From the NCBI GenBank assembly GCA_011800155.1, contig CM022374.1, forward strand, positions 2,108,001 to 2,172,000: 64,000 bases of DNA, given 5' to 3'. Shown here piece by piece: positions 11,796 through 24,709 of the stretch; positions within the stretch are counted from its first letter, which is position 1, and each line of letters begins with the position of its first letter. The notes under the pieces were generated by a model. That model had not been told where the DNA came from. It did not search any database and was given only the letters and a program-made list of their open reading frames with translations. The translations under genes and the position numbers were made by a program. This DNA comes from Flammulina velutipes. Lineage: Eukaryota; Basidiomycota; Agaricomycetes; Agaricales; Physalacriaceae.

Positions 11796-14700
11796 ATGGG
11801 CGTCAAGTCGCTCTGGGATTTGTTGGCACCGGTCGGTCGTCCAGTCATGTACGCCTCCAAGCCGCGCCCTCCCAGCCCGTGGCTCACCCATGTTCAGGCT
11901 AGAGACAATGGAGGGCAAGACCATGGCCATCGACTCTAGTATTTGGATTTACCAGTTCCAGGCGACGATGCGCGGCAAGGACGGCCAGGTCCTCGTCAAT
12001 GCCCATGTTCTTGGCTTCCTCAGGCGCATATGCAAGCTCATGTTCTACGGCATGCAGCCAGTATTCGTCTTTGACGGTGGCGCACCCGCGCTGAAGAAGA
12101 ATACTTTGGTGAGCACCATTCGCGTCAATAAATGCTATTACTTACCCTCGTAGACGGAGCGGAGGCTGAAGAAGAGTGGCGCCGCTGCAAGTCACGCTAA
12201 GCTGGCCGAGAAGTTGCTTGCTGCTCAGCTCAGGCGAGAGGCATTGAATCACGTCAGCTCAAAGTACGCGTCCATCTATTCGCGTCTCATTGCCAATTAA
12301 CTCTATCTAGGTCAAACAAAGGGAAAGGGAAAGTTTCAGATGGCCCCGTCGTACTGGACGATGATACTGTTTATCTCGAAGATATAGACCCATCCATGCC
12401 TAAATCTCCCACTAAAAAAAAGTCCTCTCCCAATGGTTCGCCTACAAAGCCGCCACCCAAGAGAAACCAGTTCCGTGACCACGATCCATATCAACTTCCC
12501 GACGTGGACGTCGCAAGACGCGTCTCGGAAGCCGCACGCGCAGCTGCACCAGACCCGCGTCTCGCTACCGAAGACGAGCTCCGAACTTTCATCGAGGACA
12601 TGCGTCCCGAAGACTTTGACATTACATCTCCCGCATTTCTGGAGCTGCCTACGGAAGTCCAGTACGAAATCATTGGCGACCTACGACTAAAGTCGCGTCA
12701 AACATCATATTCCCGTCTGCAGCAAATGCTTCAGGCCGCTCCGACGCCTTTGGATTTTTCTAAACAGCAAATCAAGAATCTACGGCAAAGGAATGCACTG
12801 ACCCAGCAACTCCTGGCAACTACTGATAGTATAGGAAAAGCCAATATCGAGATTCCTGTCCGCATCGCAAGCGAGCGAAACAAGCAGTATGTTCTGATCA
12901 AGAATCAAGGCAAAGACGGCGGGTGGATCCTGGGGATACGCGACGACGGAACAAAAGATAAACCTATCGTCCTCGACCATGAGGAGGAAGAACGTGCACG
13001 GCAACAAGCTCTTGAAGACGACGAGGACAATGATGAAGATATGGAGGAGGTGGCGATGTAGGTATATCATTGCATCTCCTGTATAGCTACGTTGACCTTT
13101 CTAGACCAGCTCGCAATACTCATGACCCCGATATGCGTGACTATCAGAGGCACAATGCTCTCGGCGCTATTGGCAATCGCGCAAGCGGTGTCCGAGCTCC
13201 TACCGTTCCGCTGTTTGAAGCCGACGACTTCGACGAAGAAGACAACGACGAGGAGGTAGCTCTTGCCATTCAAAGGTCTTTGGACGAAACGCCGCGTATT
13301 CCCTCCCCATCTTTCCCTCACTATGATCCTCATGACTTCGATGACCAAGATGATTTCGACGACAACCGGTTTGCCTCCACGTCCAAAGTGACAGTGCAAT
13401 ATCAGCCAGTGACTCCACGGCCTTCTAACAATCCCATTCGTTTTCCTCATACCCCGCTCGGTAATGCTTTATCACTTGCGAACACTGCGCCATCTCTTCA
13501 ACATATCATTACTCCCCCTTCTGCCAATGAATCCACGTCGTTGTTTGGGGCACCCAGACTGTTGGCGGGCCGTGCAGAACCGATATCAACCCATAAACCC
13601 GAAACCCAGAGCAACCAGGAATCATCAACGCACCTCGCGAACGACGAGCCTTCCAATTTCCTCGTGAAGAATCAGGATTCAGAAGTGGCTGCAAATCCGC
13701 TTCCTGGACCTGAAACTCGGGATAACGCAGCCCTTATCAGGAATTCGACATACCCTACACAGAAGTCGTCGTCCCATTCACTGGACATCTTACGAGACCA
13801 TACGCCACCACTACTCGTGGAGGACGAACCTGTCAATGACCAGGACTCAGTGGCGGTTAAAGATCCGCCTCTCCCTATCGAGGATGTGTTCATTCCTTCC
13901 CTGGACCCGTATCGAGATGTTACGCCACCGCCACTGGAAATCCCTCCTAGTCCTATATCTATCTCTGATACGCCACCTCCGATCCCGAAGACGCTATCTT
14001 CACGATCTGCCTCGCCTGACATCCTCCCTGCAGTTACGCAGGAGCCGCTTTTCCTGGAAGATGAGATGGAGGTAGAGAAGTCACCGTCACCACTCCGGCC
14101 TTTACGTTCACCGTCCCCTGCACATTCTGATGACCACCTCGCGATTGCGCAGCGTTCCCGCCCAGCTTCGCCTGAGGAGGAAGAAGACTGGGACGCCGCT
14201 CAGGAGATGAACCCAGCCGCTGAAGAGGACGAATTCGCACGGTTCATCTCAGATGTCAAAGGGCGAGATATCGACGACGTGCGAAAGGAGATTGATAAAG
14301 AGATTTCATTCCTCAACCAACAACGTAAAGCAGCGATGCGGGATTCTGCGGACGTCACACAACAGATGATTAACCAGATCATGGTAAGTAATTTCTCACT
14401 CAATGGCCACACACGGAGAACTCATCATGCTTGTGTAGGCTATGCTCCGTCTTTTCGGCATACCGTACATCACCGCACCGATGGAGGCAGAAGCTCAATG
14501 TGCGGAGCTGGTTATGCTCGGACTGGTCGATGGGATTATCACAGACGATTCGGACGTGTTCCTCTTTGGTGGGGAGCGCGTGTTCAAGAACATGTTCAAC
14601 CAGTCCAAGACCGTGGAATGTTTCCTGTCAGCCGATCTTACGCGAGAGTTGGGGCTGGATAGAGGGACGCTTATCCGTCTCGCCTATCTGCTAGGGAGCG

Positions 14701-15768
14701 ACTACGTCGACGGACTTCCTGGGGTCGGGCCCGTCGTTGCCATGGAACTTTTGAAGGAATTTCCTGGCGATGATGGACTGCACAAGTTCAAAGATTGGTG
14801 GACCAAGGTCCAGTCAGGCAAAGACCGCGAGGAAGATACCAAATCTGCTTTTCGGAAACGCTTCGTGAGTTATTCTTGTTATCCGCGTACCTTGTAGTGA
14901 ACTGTCTCGCAGAAGAAGAAGTTTAAGGATTTGTACCTTGGGAGTGATTGGCCAAATTCGCTTGTGGTGAGCTTCCTTTGTCTGGTCGTGTCTCGAGGTT
15001 GATATTGATGATCTTCTGTGTAGAGGGACGCGTATTATCACCCGACGGTCGATAGTTCAGACGAGCCATTCAAATGGGGTTTACCAGACCTAGATGCGCT
15101 CCGTGGGTGAGTGCCCGCCACCACCACGTCGCCGGCCCACTGACACTAACATGTGTTTCACAGGTTCCTGCACGAAGAACTTGGGTGGGGACAGGAGAAA
15201 GTCGATGACCTTCTGGTACCGGTCATCCAGAAAGCTCGAAAACGCGGTCAGGTACGTTCATTTGTATTTTTTGGCCCCGCGGGTAATAACTCGTCGCGTA
15301 TAGGCAACGACAGTGAATAAGCAGGGGAACCTGAATGGGTTCTTTGATGTGGCGGGAGGGAGCGGGACAATCGCGCCTCGGAAGCGTCAGGCGTACACGA
15401 GCAAGCGGTTGCAGCAGGTCGTGTCTGATTATCGGAAGAAGAGAAAGGCGGTGATGGATGGGAACGCGGAGGACACGGGAGACGAGAGTAGTGCTAGTGA
15501 TGCGCAGCCACCTCCGAAGAAGAAAAAGAAAAGTCAAAAGTCGGACAAGGCTAAAGCCAAGGGCAAGGTGGCACCTGCTCGACGGGGAAGAGGCCGAGGG
15601 CGAAATACCAAGTCATCGGGCAGGAAATCCTCTTCTGACGAGCCGTCCGACAAGGATGAATTCGGTGAAGTGTCTACTCCGATAGAGGTGCCATTATCTG
15701 TAGAGCTTCGACCTCGGCCAAAACCAAAGCCCGCATACAAGGGCGCACCAGGTGTAGACGGATCATGA
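11796..15768 (+). CDS. RAD2: DNA excision repair endonuclease RAD2 (XPG)
   Basis: Ten exons: 11796..11848, 11898..12108, 12154..12263, 12311..13057, 13105..14383, 14439..14864, 14913..14966, 15024..15106, 15164..15251, 15304..15768, giving 1171 residues. The XPG N-domain (MGVKSLWDLLAPVGRPV, then IDSSIWIYQFQATMR and FVFDGGAPALKK) is separated by a long acidic spacer from the I-domain (GIPYITAPMEAEAQCAELV, then GIITDDSDVFLFGG) and the helix-hairpin-helix block (YLLGSDYVDGLPGVGPVVA). The wide spacer is what separates RAD2/XPG from FEN1 and EXO1. The basic C-terminus carries QGNLNGFF, a likely PCNA-interaction motif, and nuclear-localisation clusters. The enzyme makes the 3' incision in nucleotide excision repair. 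Catalytic acidic residues are present. Confidence 0.95.
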
Positions 15769-15809
15769 GAAAAAGGATAATTGTTGGTGGATAGATACAA
15801 ATGCAAGAA

Positions 15810-16341
15810 TTACTCGTCTGTCTCTTTATCCTCTACTAAAGCCTGGGGGGGCATTGAGGATGGACGACAGAGTTTAAATTATCGAGTAACACACCTTGTT
15901 TTCATCTAGTCCTCCAAGCTCGGTGACAAGTCCGGTAAACGGATACTGTCTGCGGACGGCAGGCATATCTGGGACGAGTGCAGTCTTGACGAGGAAGCCA
16001 AAGGATACAAAGGCGAGGACAGCGTATCCGAACCGACGAAGGGCGATATGCGGCTCGATTGGAGGGATATCTGGGCCCCACATTGAATAGAGCTCTTCGT
16101 ACTCGTGCACCTAAGGTAGCGTTCAGTAACGGGGCTGATACTGGTCGACTGCGCCACGCACTGGGTCACCAATGTTGCGGCGAAGGAGCATGTCGTCCCA
16201 TCCTTTTGGGGGTGCACGCTGCCTGGAAACGTTGGGAACGGTTGGATAGTCGACTGGCAGCGTCGATTCGTGGCGCACAGAAGCAGGGAGCGCCCTGCGC
16301 ACGACGACGGCGGAGGCGGCGCGCCTGGCGATAAAGGACAT
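15810..16341 (-). CDS. NADH:ubiquinone oxidoreductase subunit NDUFB8 (ASHI)
   Basis: Three exons: complement(15810..15842, 15895..16110, 16162..16341), 142 residues. The N-terminus (MSFIARRAASAVVVRRALP) is a typical basic mitochondrial presequence. The fungal NDUFB8 pattern follows: PPKGWDDMLLRRNIGDPVHEYEELYSMWGPD, described here in pieces (KGWDDM, RRNIGDPVHE, SMWGPDIPP), then one transmembrane helix (GYAVLAFVSFGFLVKTALV) and RRQYPFTGLVTELGG. The last intron (GTGTGT...CCCCAG) removes a premature stop and yields NKALVEDKETDE. It is an accessory subunit of the complex I membrane arm. It is divergent from the methyltransferase at 16536. Confidence 0.85.
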
Positions 16342-16535
16342 GGTGGTCGGAGGAGTCGGGTATGGGCGTGGGAAGGCGCACGTGGAGCCCGATTGCCAAT
16401 AACGGACCCTGTTCCGCCGGCATTTCTCGAATTTACGGCCATCATTGCAATGAAGTCGAAAGAGAAATCTTAAAGGATCAAGTTTGGATCGTTCGCTTAA
16501 TACTTTTCTCTCTTCTTTCTCTGAATATCTGAGAA

Positions 16536-18472
16536 ATGACCGCCGTCGTAAAGGACGTCGAGGCGCTTCTCCTCAGAGAGCGCAGACACAGACGCCGGCC
16601 TGGAGATGTCCCGTATCCCGTTGGCCACTCTATGCAACTCCTAAACTAGTAAGTCGCGTTGTTTTCTTCAAAATCGTCCGCTAACTAGTCAGTGATATCT
16701 GGGACCATATGTTCTACTCGAGCTGTTGTCGCAGAAGTCTTACCATGTGCCAGCTCGAAAAGCCTCCCGCCCTTGTTCTCGATCTGGGGTGCGGTGGTGG
16801 TTACTGGGCGCTCGAGGCCGCAAAACAGTGGACAGTCCGTCTCGTACCCCCTCTTTATTCGCGGTGCTAAATCCCTCTCCAGGCAAGCACTATCATTGGA
16901 TTCGACTTGCTCGATATTCAACCCCGGCTATTCGAACTCCAGTCCCACAAGGACCTTGCGCACCGTGTCAAATGGATGCACGGCAACCTGTGCGTTCACT
17001 CACCCCCAACGTGTCCCATTAATTAATTCTCAACAGGCTCGACGGCCTACCGTTCCCTCCCGACCATTTTGACTTTGTGCGTATCGCGCGTATTGGTCTT
17101 GGAGTCCCTGAAGACGAGGTACGATCATACCCACCGCCTAGCCCACCTAGTGTACTCATGTTTTGTCTCAGTGGCAGTATCTCTTAGAGGTCAGTAACGC
17201 TGTCAATGTCAACCGTCAATCCCCACCTGACCCGTCGACAGGAAGTCGCCCGTATCATGAAGCCAGGCTCCCCCGTTGAGGTGCGCTGTTTTCCATCCCC
17301 TACTTTCGTCATAAAAACCTCATTCCGCTACAGATCCTGGAAGAAGATTTGATCTTTCCATGCTCGGAGACAATCCGTCCAAAACCAGGTCGACGACCCT
17401 CTACATACGTCGATATTCCGTCGTCACCAGACTCAACACGTACTAGCACGTATTCTGGCCGCATCTCCGCAACACTCATGCCCGATCCATGGCATTTCAA
17501 CTTTGACGACGGCCTGGAACTAGGTATCAAACACAAAACGAGTCTTCCGACGCTCCAGGAATCACCACCTTCGACGTTATCCCACAAGTCTTATCCCTCA
17601 CAATTCACTTTGGGGACGGGATCTACTTATACCTCTACCTCCGGCACTGCATCCACACTCATTACCCCCACAACGTCAGACGACCCTTCATACGAGACCG
17701 AATCACACCCACAGGACCACACCAAATTGAAAACGGCATGGGAAATCATGCTTTCAAAGCGCTTCCTATCATCGCAACTCTTATCCGTCCTACCCTTCTA
17801 TATCTCCTCCTGCTTCACGGACGTCCAGTCCCACCCTACCCTGGAGATTCCCCTTCCGCCAAACTCTCTCTCTACCTCCGGCGGCGCTACGAGAGACCGC
17901 ACATCATTAGAACACTTCGATTTAAACTCCCAATTCGTCTTCCAATCTTCTAACACTCGAAGGTCAAATGATGCTGAAAGCACGTATACCCGCGCCAACG
18001 TTCCGGCATCTCAAGATACGGCACCTTACTGGGCCACCATGCATCTTGCCAAAGTCGTCGAGACCATCGTAGGATGCAAAGAGTCCATCTGGGCCGAGTA
18101 CCAGCACCTCAACTCCCCGGAGCTGCCTCCTGTCGTACGTACTGTTCGCCCGAAGGACTTCCGAGCACTTTCGCATATGTCGTCTGTTCGTGAGGATTTT
18201 GACAGCGCCTGGGCCAATTGGTACAAGTAAGTCGAAGCCTCTATATCGTCTAAGGAATGGCTGACTCATAGCGGTACAGCGATATGATGGACCGTACTGA
18301 CATGCGACACACCGTGGCGGGCCAGTTTGGTTGGCAAGAACCCGTAGGCGAGCGCCCCGACTGGCGCATCTGGCGCGACAACGTGGATATCAAACCCCTT
18401 TCGGAGGACGAGATTCGGTCGCCCAATATCTGTCGAGCTTTGAAAGGCTTCGTCGCATGGAGGGCTCGTTGA
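16536..18472 (+). CDS. SAM-dependent methyltransferase of unknown substrate
   Basis: Eight exons: 16536..16648, 16693..16834, 16883..16989, 17037..17118, 17172..17189, 17242..17280, 17334..18226, 18280..18472, giving 528 residues. Exon 5 is only 18 bases (WQYLLE). The class I fold is clear: a YDIWDHMF lead-in, motif I (VLDLGCGGGYWALEAA), an acidic motif II (IIGFDLLDIQP), motif post-I (VKWMHGNLLDGLPFPPDHFDFV described as HGNLLDGLPFP and FDFVRIARIGLGVPED), then PGSPVEILEEDLIFPC. A Ser/Thr/Pro-rich insert of about 150 residues follows, and a conserved tail with FGWQEPVGERPDWRIWRDN. Fungal proteins of this type are common and uncharacterised. No partner gene suggests a pathway. Confidence 0.85.
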
Positions 18473-18744
18473 TCGACAACTCTACTCTCGTTTTTATAAT
18501 CGCCATTTTTCTATACATATATCTCTGGGTGGATGGATGGTTCACAGATGGAGATTGTACACGCTACACATTGTTGCTGTTTTGCATCCACTGGTGTAAC
18601 ACTTACCTCGATACCCTTATTTTTGGCGGAGACCTGTAACAGTACCAAGGCTACGACTATGGATTTTTTGTGGTGAATTTGTTCTCGCAATAGAAATGAT
18701 TGGTTACGTAAACTCTTTTCCTTCTTACCCAAACGTGTGGCGTG

Positions 18745-19948
18745 ATGGCGCCTTGGACGCTACCGTTCTGGCGAAGCCATCGGGGTCACCTCCTTGATAA
18801 AGGATATGCTCTTTCTCTTCGTTACGATCCTAGTTGGGATGCATCCACCAATCCAGAACCGTTCGATACGTTCCAGGAATACCACGATCAATATGTGAGT
18901 GATTGTTCACCCCTTTCGTATCCCAATGATACTGAAGATTCCAGTGGCACCCATCAGTAGCAGCTGCTACCAGGCTTCATGATGGCATCGAGGTTGTATT
19001 AAAACAAGTGTCCAGTTCCGGACAAGAACTGAGCAACCTGCTGTTCTTGAACGAGAAACGACATGCAGATTCTCGAAACCACACCATCCCCATATTGGAC
19101 TATTTCATAGCTCCAGGAGAGGACGATATCACTATCATTGTGACACCCAAATTTATGCCGACCTTTGCGACCCCGCCCTATCATTGCCGGGGTGAAATTC
19201 TCAATTCTATGAGACAGATCATGGAGGTGCGTACTATCTACACTGACTGGCTATCCGCTGTGCTAAAGGTATGCAGGGTATCGAGTATATGCATCATCTC
19301 AAGATCACTCACGGGTGAGCTCGACGATACATTAGTTACTAAGCTAACACATACCAAATAGGAGAATCGAAAAGCTCAGCGTTGTAGTCGACGGTGCAAA
19401 ATTTTGCCCCGAAGGTTATCACTGCGCTCCTTTCACTTTTAAGCTCGCAAATAAGGCCCTTTTTTTTCGCCACAGATGCCAAGTTATGCCCGTCAACTAC
19501 TATTTTGTCGATCTCGAAAAATCTTCGTCGTTCTCTGACTCTGATATCGACGTGGAAAACATTCGGGTGGAGCGAGAGGGTCTACATCCATTATCTTACA
19601 TGATATGTCCAGGTGAAGCCCAAGAGCTCAATCGACCACGTCCTATCGACCCATTTGCGCTCGATGTTTACTCTACCGGGCGCATGCTAATGAAGCTAGT
19701 CATGGTACGCGATAAGCCTTCAATGTTCCGCTCCTCTGACGTTGATCTTCCAGCCATACGAAGCAATGGACTACGTCCGTCCGCTCTTGAGTAAAATGAT
19801 ATCTTCAGATCCAACGGAACGGCCCACAATGGCAAATGCTCTCTCAGAACTTCAGTCTCTTTCCGACGAAGGAGACCTGAACGCGGAAATTGAATACATG
19901 GGTATCAACTCTTTACACATACGTGGTGGGTGGATGATGTATACATAG
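18745..19948 (+). CDS. Kinase-fold protein without catalytic residues (probable pseudokinase)
   Basis: Five exons: 18745..18894, 18945..19226, 19277..19314, 19362..19704, 19754..19948, giving 335 residues. The fold is suggested by a beta-3-like lysine (GIEVVLKQV), an alpha-E segment (GIEYMHHLKITHG), a segment with VNYYFVDLEKSSSF in place of DFG, a DVYSTGRMLMKLVM helix like kinase alpha-F, and a C-terminal SSDPTERPTMANAL block typical of kinase alpha-H/I. The HRD aspartate, the following asparagine and DFG are missing (THG and DLE in their places). It is a separate family from the FunK1 genes downstream. A scaffolding role is possible, or decay. Confidence 0.65.
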
Positions 19949-20042
19949 CTTTCATCTCCCACAATTACGATTGCTCGATTCATCTTTCCAACATGTTTTG
20001 ACTTCACATACTACGAATTGTCGCAGAGTCACCTCCGCCATG

Positions 20043-21170
20043 TCATGTTTCGACCTTCTGGTCCATCGCGGAAGGGTCCTTGGACGCTTTCCACGTCTCA
20101 TTCTCCAATGCACTACGAATCGTGTCCATGAGCCATTCGTGGCTTTCTAACAAGTCCTGCTTCCTCTTCAATGCCTCCATCTCAACCGCAGTACGTCCTC
20201 GCAACATTCCTGCATATCGAAATTGGTACCCATCTATCAAAATGCATCCTAACAACTCCTCGAGATGGCCTGAAACCAGCCTCACGTCAGACACAGTACT
20301 CTCTCCGTTACGGAGGAGAGCGACTTTGCCGGCTCGGTGCTTGGATTCGAAAGGCTCCAGTAATGTGGCGCGATCGCGAGGTGTGAGGGTGTTATGCGCG
20401 TATTTAATAGCGATCCAGAAGAACAAGAGGACGAACGATTCAAGATCGTCACCTATTGTTCGAGCCGTAGTAGTAGGAACGTTCTCTCCGCACAACCTTG
20501 CCGCCATGAATTGCCTGGGTGTGCCCAGCTGGAGATAATCAGTCACGATTCCTATCGACGTACCCCGCTCACCATCCTCTTGTACTCCGTTAGTCCAGGT
20601 TGACTGAGATTTTTGGAACCTTCCCAGTCGATGAGAAGACTGATATTTGCACCATCGCTCTTGGGGAGGATGATGATATTGCTGGCAGAGATGTCAAGGC
20701 ACTCAATACGAGCTACGGTAGTAGCACTGAAATGAGCTACAAATGAAGGTTAATGACTTGTGAGGGCAACTTGAATATCCGTGACGGAAACGTGCCTTTA
20801 ACAGCGTCAAGCATGTACCCGCTTAATGCATACGTTGACTCAAAATGAACGATATGCCCACAAACGATGGTAAGTACAATGCGCCAACGAGTCTGGATCT
20901 TGCTGTTTGAAGGAAGGCATAAATCGCGGTCGTTGTGGACGTCTCCCGCCGACTTTAGATATTTTTCGTTCATTTTGGGATGTGGCTTACCTCCATGTTG
21001 CAGAAGGCGGAAATCTTTGAAGAGGCTTTCTGGAGTGCCATAGTCAGCGTCGGCGACTTGGAAGCAACGTCCACCACGCCCAAAAGGGTACATTGTGGTA
21101 TAGCCACAAGAGCCCATCGAATAGTATGTCTTCGTGACCAAAAAGCCCGGAGTCCCAAACTAGGATAATT
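20043..21170 (-). pseudogene. FunK1 kinase remnant A, N-terminal half missing
   Basis: The remnant aligns with the C-terminal half of the complete gene at 21205. Recognisable exons are complement(20043..20528, 20573..20736), then a segment near 20788-20950 and a 5' part up to about 21170 beginning with YPFGRGGRCF. The catalytic loop HRD is CLD (IECLDISASN), and DFG is DWE as in the complete copy. The donor before the 20573..20736 exon reads G|GCACGT where the complete copy has G|GTAAGT. About 320 N-terminal residues are absent because the copy abuts the stop of the neighbouring gene at 21205. It also lacks a visible start codon. I read it as non-functional. Confidence 0.75.
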
Positions 21171-21204
21171 TGACAAGTTACATATGTAGTAACTACGTTC
21201 GCAG

Positions 21205-23430
21205 CTAGCCCTCACCTTCACTTTCATCCTGCACGAGACGAGGACCACGTTCGCCTCGCTTCATCCTCTTGTTGGCAAATAATGATGCGTACTCTGGACA
21301 CTGCGACTTTCTCTTCCTGTCCACCTCCTTCCCCGCCGGGACAAGTAACTTCTGCTCCGTGTCGGAGTGGTCCTTGATCGTCTTCCACTCCTCGTCATCC
21401 AACGCCCTGCCAATCGTGTCCATAAGCCATTTGTGGCTTTCTAATAACTCCTGTTTCTTCTTCAACTCCGGATCCTCTGACACATCTGGCCGCCGCGCCA
21501 CGGGTTTATATCGCCACCGAAAGCCATTCATAACTTCAACCAACAGCCTTTCAAAAGGGATCGCTGCAAGGTAGAGGCCCACTGCAGTGTCTCCCGCACC
21601 TCTGTAAAGGTTGATTTTCCCATTGTTGTCGTTCTGGTCAAAGATTTTCAGGAAGCCAGTACGTTCATAGGGAGACATGGAGTTAGGTGCGTATCGGCCA
21701 GCAATCCAGAGGAACAAAAGGACGAAAGACTCAAGATCGTCGCCTACAGTTCGCAGAGGAGGATTGTCCCCACACAATCTCGCGGCCATGAATTGCCATG
21801 TACCCTGAAGATGCGGAATCAGACCCGATTTCTATCGACAAAATTTCACTCACCGTCTTCTGATATGCCCTTGGGCCAGTGTCTTCCAAGTATTTGGAGA
21901 GCTCCCAGTCGATGAGGAGCCCCGTCGCTGTGCCATCGCCTCGGTGTAATACGATAATATTCCCAGCAGAGATATCACGATGTTCGACTCCAGCTAGTGT
22001 CACGGCATCATAATGGGCTGATAAAAATGGTCAATAAAGATTGGAAGAAGATGACTGACAAACTTACCTTCCAGTGCATCAAGGAGGTACCGACTAAGGT
22101 TATATGTCGACTCAAAGTCAACAATGGGCTGCCCCACGACATCGAGTACAAGGCGATAATGAGAGTGGACGCGTATTGTGCTGTTCGTGGGAAGATACCA
22201 TCCATCGGAGAATATTCCGCATGCATGGTCGTGGACGTCTCCTGCGGCAAGAACATTGGGTATGTTGCGCACATTATTAGCATGAAGCCTCTCGTACACT
22301 TCACCCTCAGGGTGATAGCCATCCAGACGCCATGAATCCTTGAGAAGACATTTCTGTTGCGTGTCACAGTCAACGGCAACGAAGCAACGAGTACCACGGC
22401 CAAAAGGGTAGTGATGACTGCGCGTAAATGGCGCCGTTACATAGAACGAGCGCTCCCCGACCTGGACCTTCCACATCGCGCCATTCTTCGCGTCAAGCGC
22501 GCTCCGCGCCCACAGCGCATCGGAGCGGGACATCGGTTCGAAACTCGTGTCTATCCCACGAACGGCCGGCGATGAGTGCGAAAATCTCCAGAAAAACTCT
22601 TGAAGAAAGGGATGTTTACGTTTGTCGTCGTAGCGGAATGGAGGGGTGATCTCGATGCCGCTGCGAGTGTGGCGCATGAGCCTGCATTTATTCGCGACGA
22701 TAAGAACACCGAAGCCATGTTTACGATACTGGGCAGCCTGCATGGCGTTGAGGTAGGTCACGAGTTGACCGCGAGTATCGCGCGCTTCGCCGGATACTTT
22801 CTCCGGGGCGTCTACGTCGTCTCCAAAGCGGTCCCAATCCTCTCTGGGTTTGAGCTCCATGAAAGTTTCCATGTCGCATGCACGGCAAGCATTGTTGTTC
22901 GACGGTGGCTTTTCAGAGTATACCGTAATGTCGGGCTTGATCTGATGGTCCAAGAAGAATATGGAGTCGGGATCGGGAGAATTGGAGGTATTAACCATCT
23001 TCCAGTCCTTCTTGAGGAACGGCGCGAAAGCAGCGATCTATTCAAAGTAAGTGTGCTGTACGCTGTATCAAATAAAACGCACCAATGGTTCGTACATATC
23101 TACTTCGGCCCTCTGCTTCGCTACCTTCTCAAACGCGCTCCAATTAATCTCTGGCATATTGGGTGGGCAATGTGGAAGGTGCGTTGCCAGAAACTTTTTG
23201 ACAGAAACCGTCACAACCTTTCCTTTGAGCTCCTCGGCAGCCTTTACGAATGCTGGCTCGACAAACTGCGCGCCAAAAGACGAGAAGACCTGACTTGATG
23301 CGAGTCTAGGATTCATTGGTGTATCTGGCGTGAGAAATTTGGTGGAAGTGGGCGGGAGTCGTGGCCCTGCTGGAAGGAGTGTTAGTGCCATAGAATTGGC
23401 TGGGCGATATGGCGTGGCTGCCTGGTGCAT
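21205..23430 (-). CDS. FunK1-type fungal protein kinase, complete
   Basis: Four exons: complement(21205..21804, 21854..22017, 22068..23037, 23083..23430), 693 residues, with all phases closing. The N-terminal regulatory half contains a conserved FMELKPREDWDRFGDD block. The kinase part begins near YPFGRGTRCF, followed by GDVHDHACG, the catalytic loop VEHRDISAGNII with intact HRD and Asn, and LLIDWELSK as the FunK1 version of DFG. The family-specific C-lobe follows (GTWQFMAARLC, DDLESFVLLFLWIAGRYAP, LLESHKWLMDTI). The FunK1 family (Pkinase_fungal) is expanded in mushroom fungi, often with roles proposed in multicellular development; the substrate is unknown. It is the only intact member of a four-copy tandem array on this strand. 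Confidence 0.88.
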
Positions 23431-23522
23431 TCTCCGACATGATGGTTCAGAATAAAGGAACAAGATTGATCAAACAATCATTGTTAAACTAGTGCTACTT
23501 GTACTCGTTAATACAAATTCTA

Positions 23523-24709
23523 CTACGCACAGACGATGTCGATACCAACTCGGTTCGTGTTCATTTGCCACTCCTCGTGCTCCAGCGCCTTTTGAATGGT
23601 GCTCATAAGCAACGAGTGGCTTTCCAACAATTCCTGTTTCTTCTCCAGCTCCTCAATTGCTCCCGTTTGTTTGAGTTCGCGCCGCGATAGAACTGTATAT
23701 CGCCATTGGTAGCTATCCAAAAGGTCCATTAACAGGTCTTCTAGAGGAACCGAGACGAGATACAGGCGCGCAACAATGGTACGGCTTGTAAACAAGTCAA
23801 TTTTACCAGCAGCATGTTGATGTTCGAAATGTTGTAGAAAGGTGGCACGATCGTGGGGCGACATGTTGTTGGGCGCATATTTGCCAGCAATCCAAAGAAA
23901 CAAGAGCATGAAAGATTCGAGGTCATCGCCTATAGTTCGAGCTGTAGGGTTCTCTCCGCACAATTTCGCGGCCATGAATTGCCTGGGTGTACTCTGGAGA
24001 TGATCAGACATGATTCTTTTGACGAACCGTCTCACTTACCACCCTCTTATACATTGGTTCAAGCTGAGGGAAATCTTCCCAGTCGATGAGAAGACCCATA
24101 TTAGCAGAACCATCGCTCTTGTGGAGGACAATGATGTTGCTGGCAGAAATATCGATATGCTCAACACGAGCTAAGGTAGTAGTAGCACTGAAGTGAGCTA
24201 CGAATAAAGGTCAGTCAAGGGTCAATTGCGTAAGGAGATCACGGCCAACCTCTGAGAGCGTCGAGCATGTACTGGCTTAGGGCATACGTTGACTCGAACT
24301 GAACGATATGCCCTCTAGCGATGGAGAGCACAACACGATAACGAGTGTGAGCATGTGTCGTGTTGCGTGAACTTGAAGGAAGATAGGAAATGCGGTCGCT
24401 GTGGACGTCTCCTATATCGATATGTTAGTCTACTACTTCGCTCATGGTTTCCGGCATGTAGCTCACCTTCATGGCGGCCATACAGATGCCAGGGACCCCT
24501 AAGAAGGCTTCGTCGAGTGCCATAATCGACGTCGACAGCTCGAAAGTATAATGTACCACGCCCAGAATGATGCATGGTGATCGGCGGCCTAGTATGTGTA
24601 AGAGGCGTTGCCACGCAAGATGTGCATGTTTATGACGAAGCCGTAAGAGTCTTACTAAGAGGCCAAGAACGATTGTTTATTGCAGCGCTACCTTAGTGCG
24701 TTCTCCGAC
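23523..24709 (-). pseudogene. FunK1 kinase remnant B with internal deletion and lost start codon
   Basis: The C-lobe exon (23523 to about 24005) reads STPRQFMAAKLC, DDLESFMLLFLWIAGKYAP and LLESHSLLMSTI. Upstream exons give VEHIDISASNII (HRD changed to HID) and a 5' part with HHSGRGTLYF. Between about 24640 and 24697 the sequence jumps straight to a start region resembling that of the complete gene. There the complete copy has GTCGGAGAATGCAC and this copy has GTCGGAGAACGCAC, so ATG became ACG. Roughly 320 codons are deleted between them. The copy cannot make a full kinase. Confidence 0.75.

Noticed and set aside
22576..23298. Plus-strand open frame of 240 codons
   Set aside because: It is antisense to exons of the complete FunK1 kinase, and its translation shows no family pattern.
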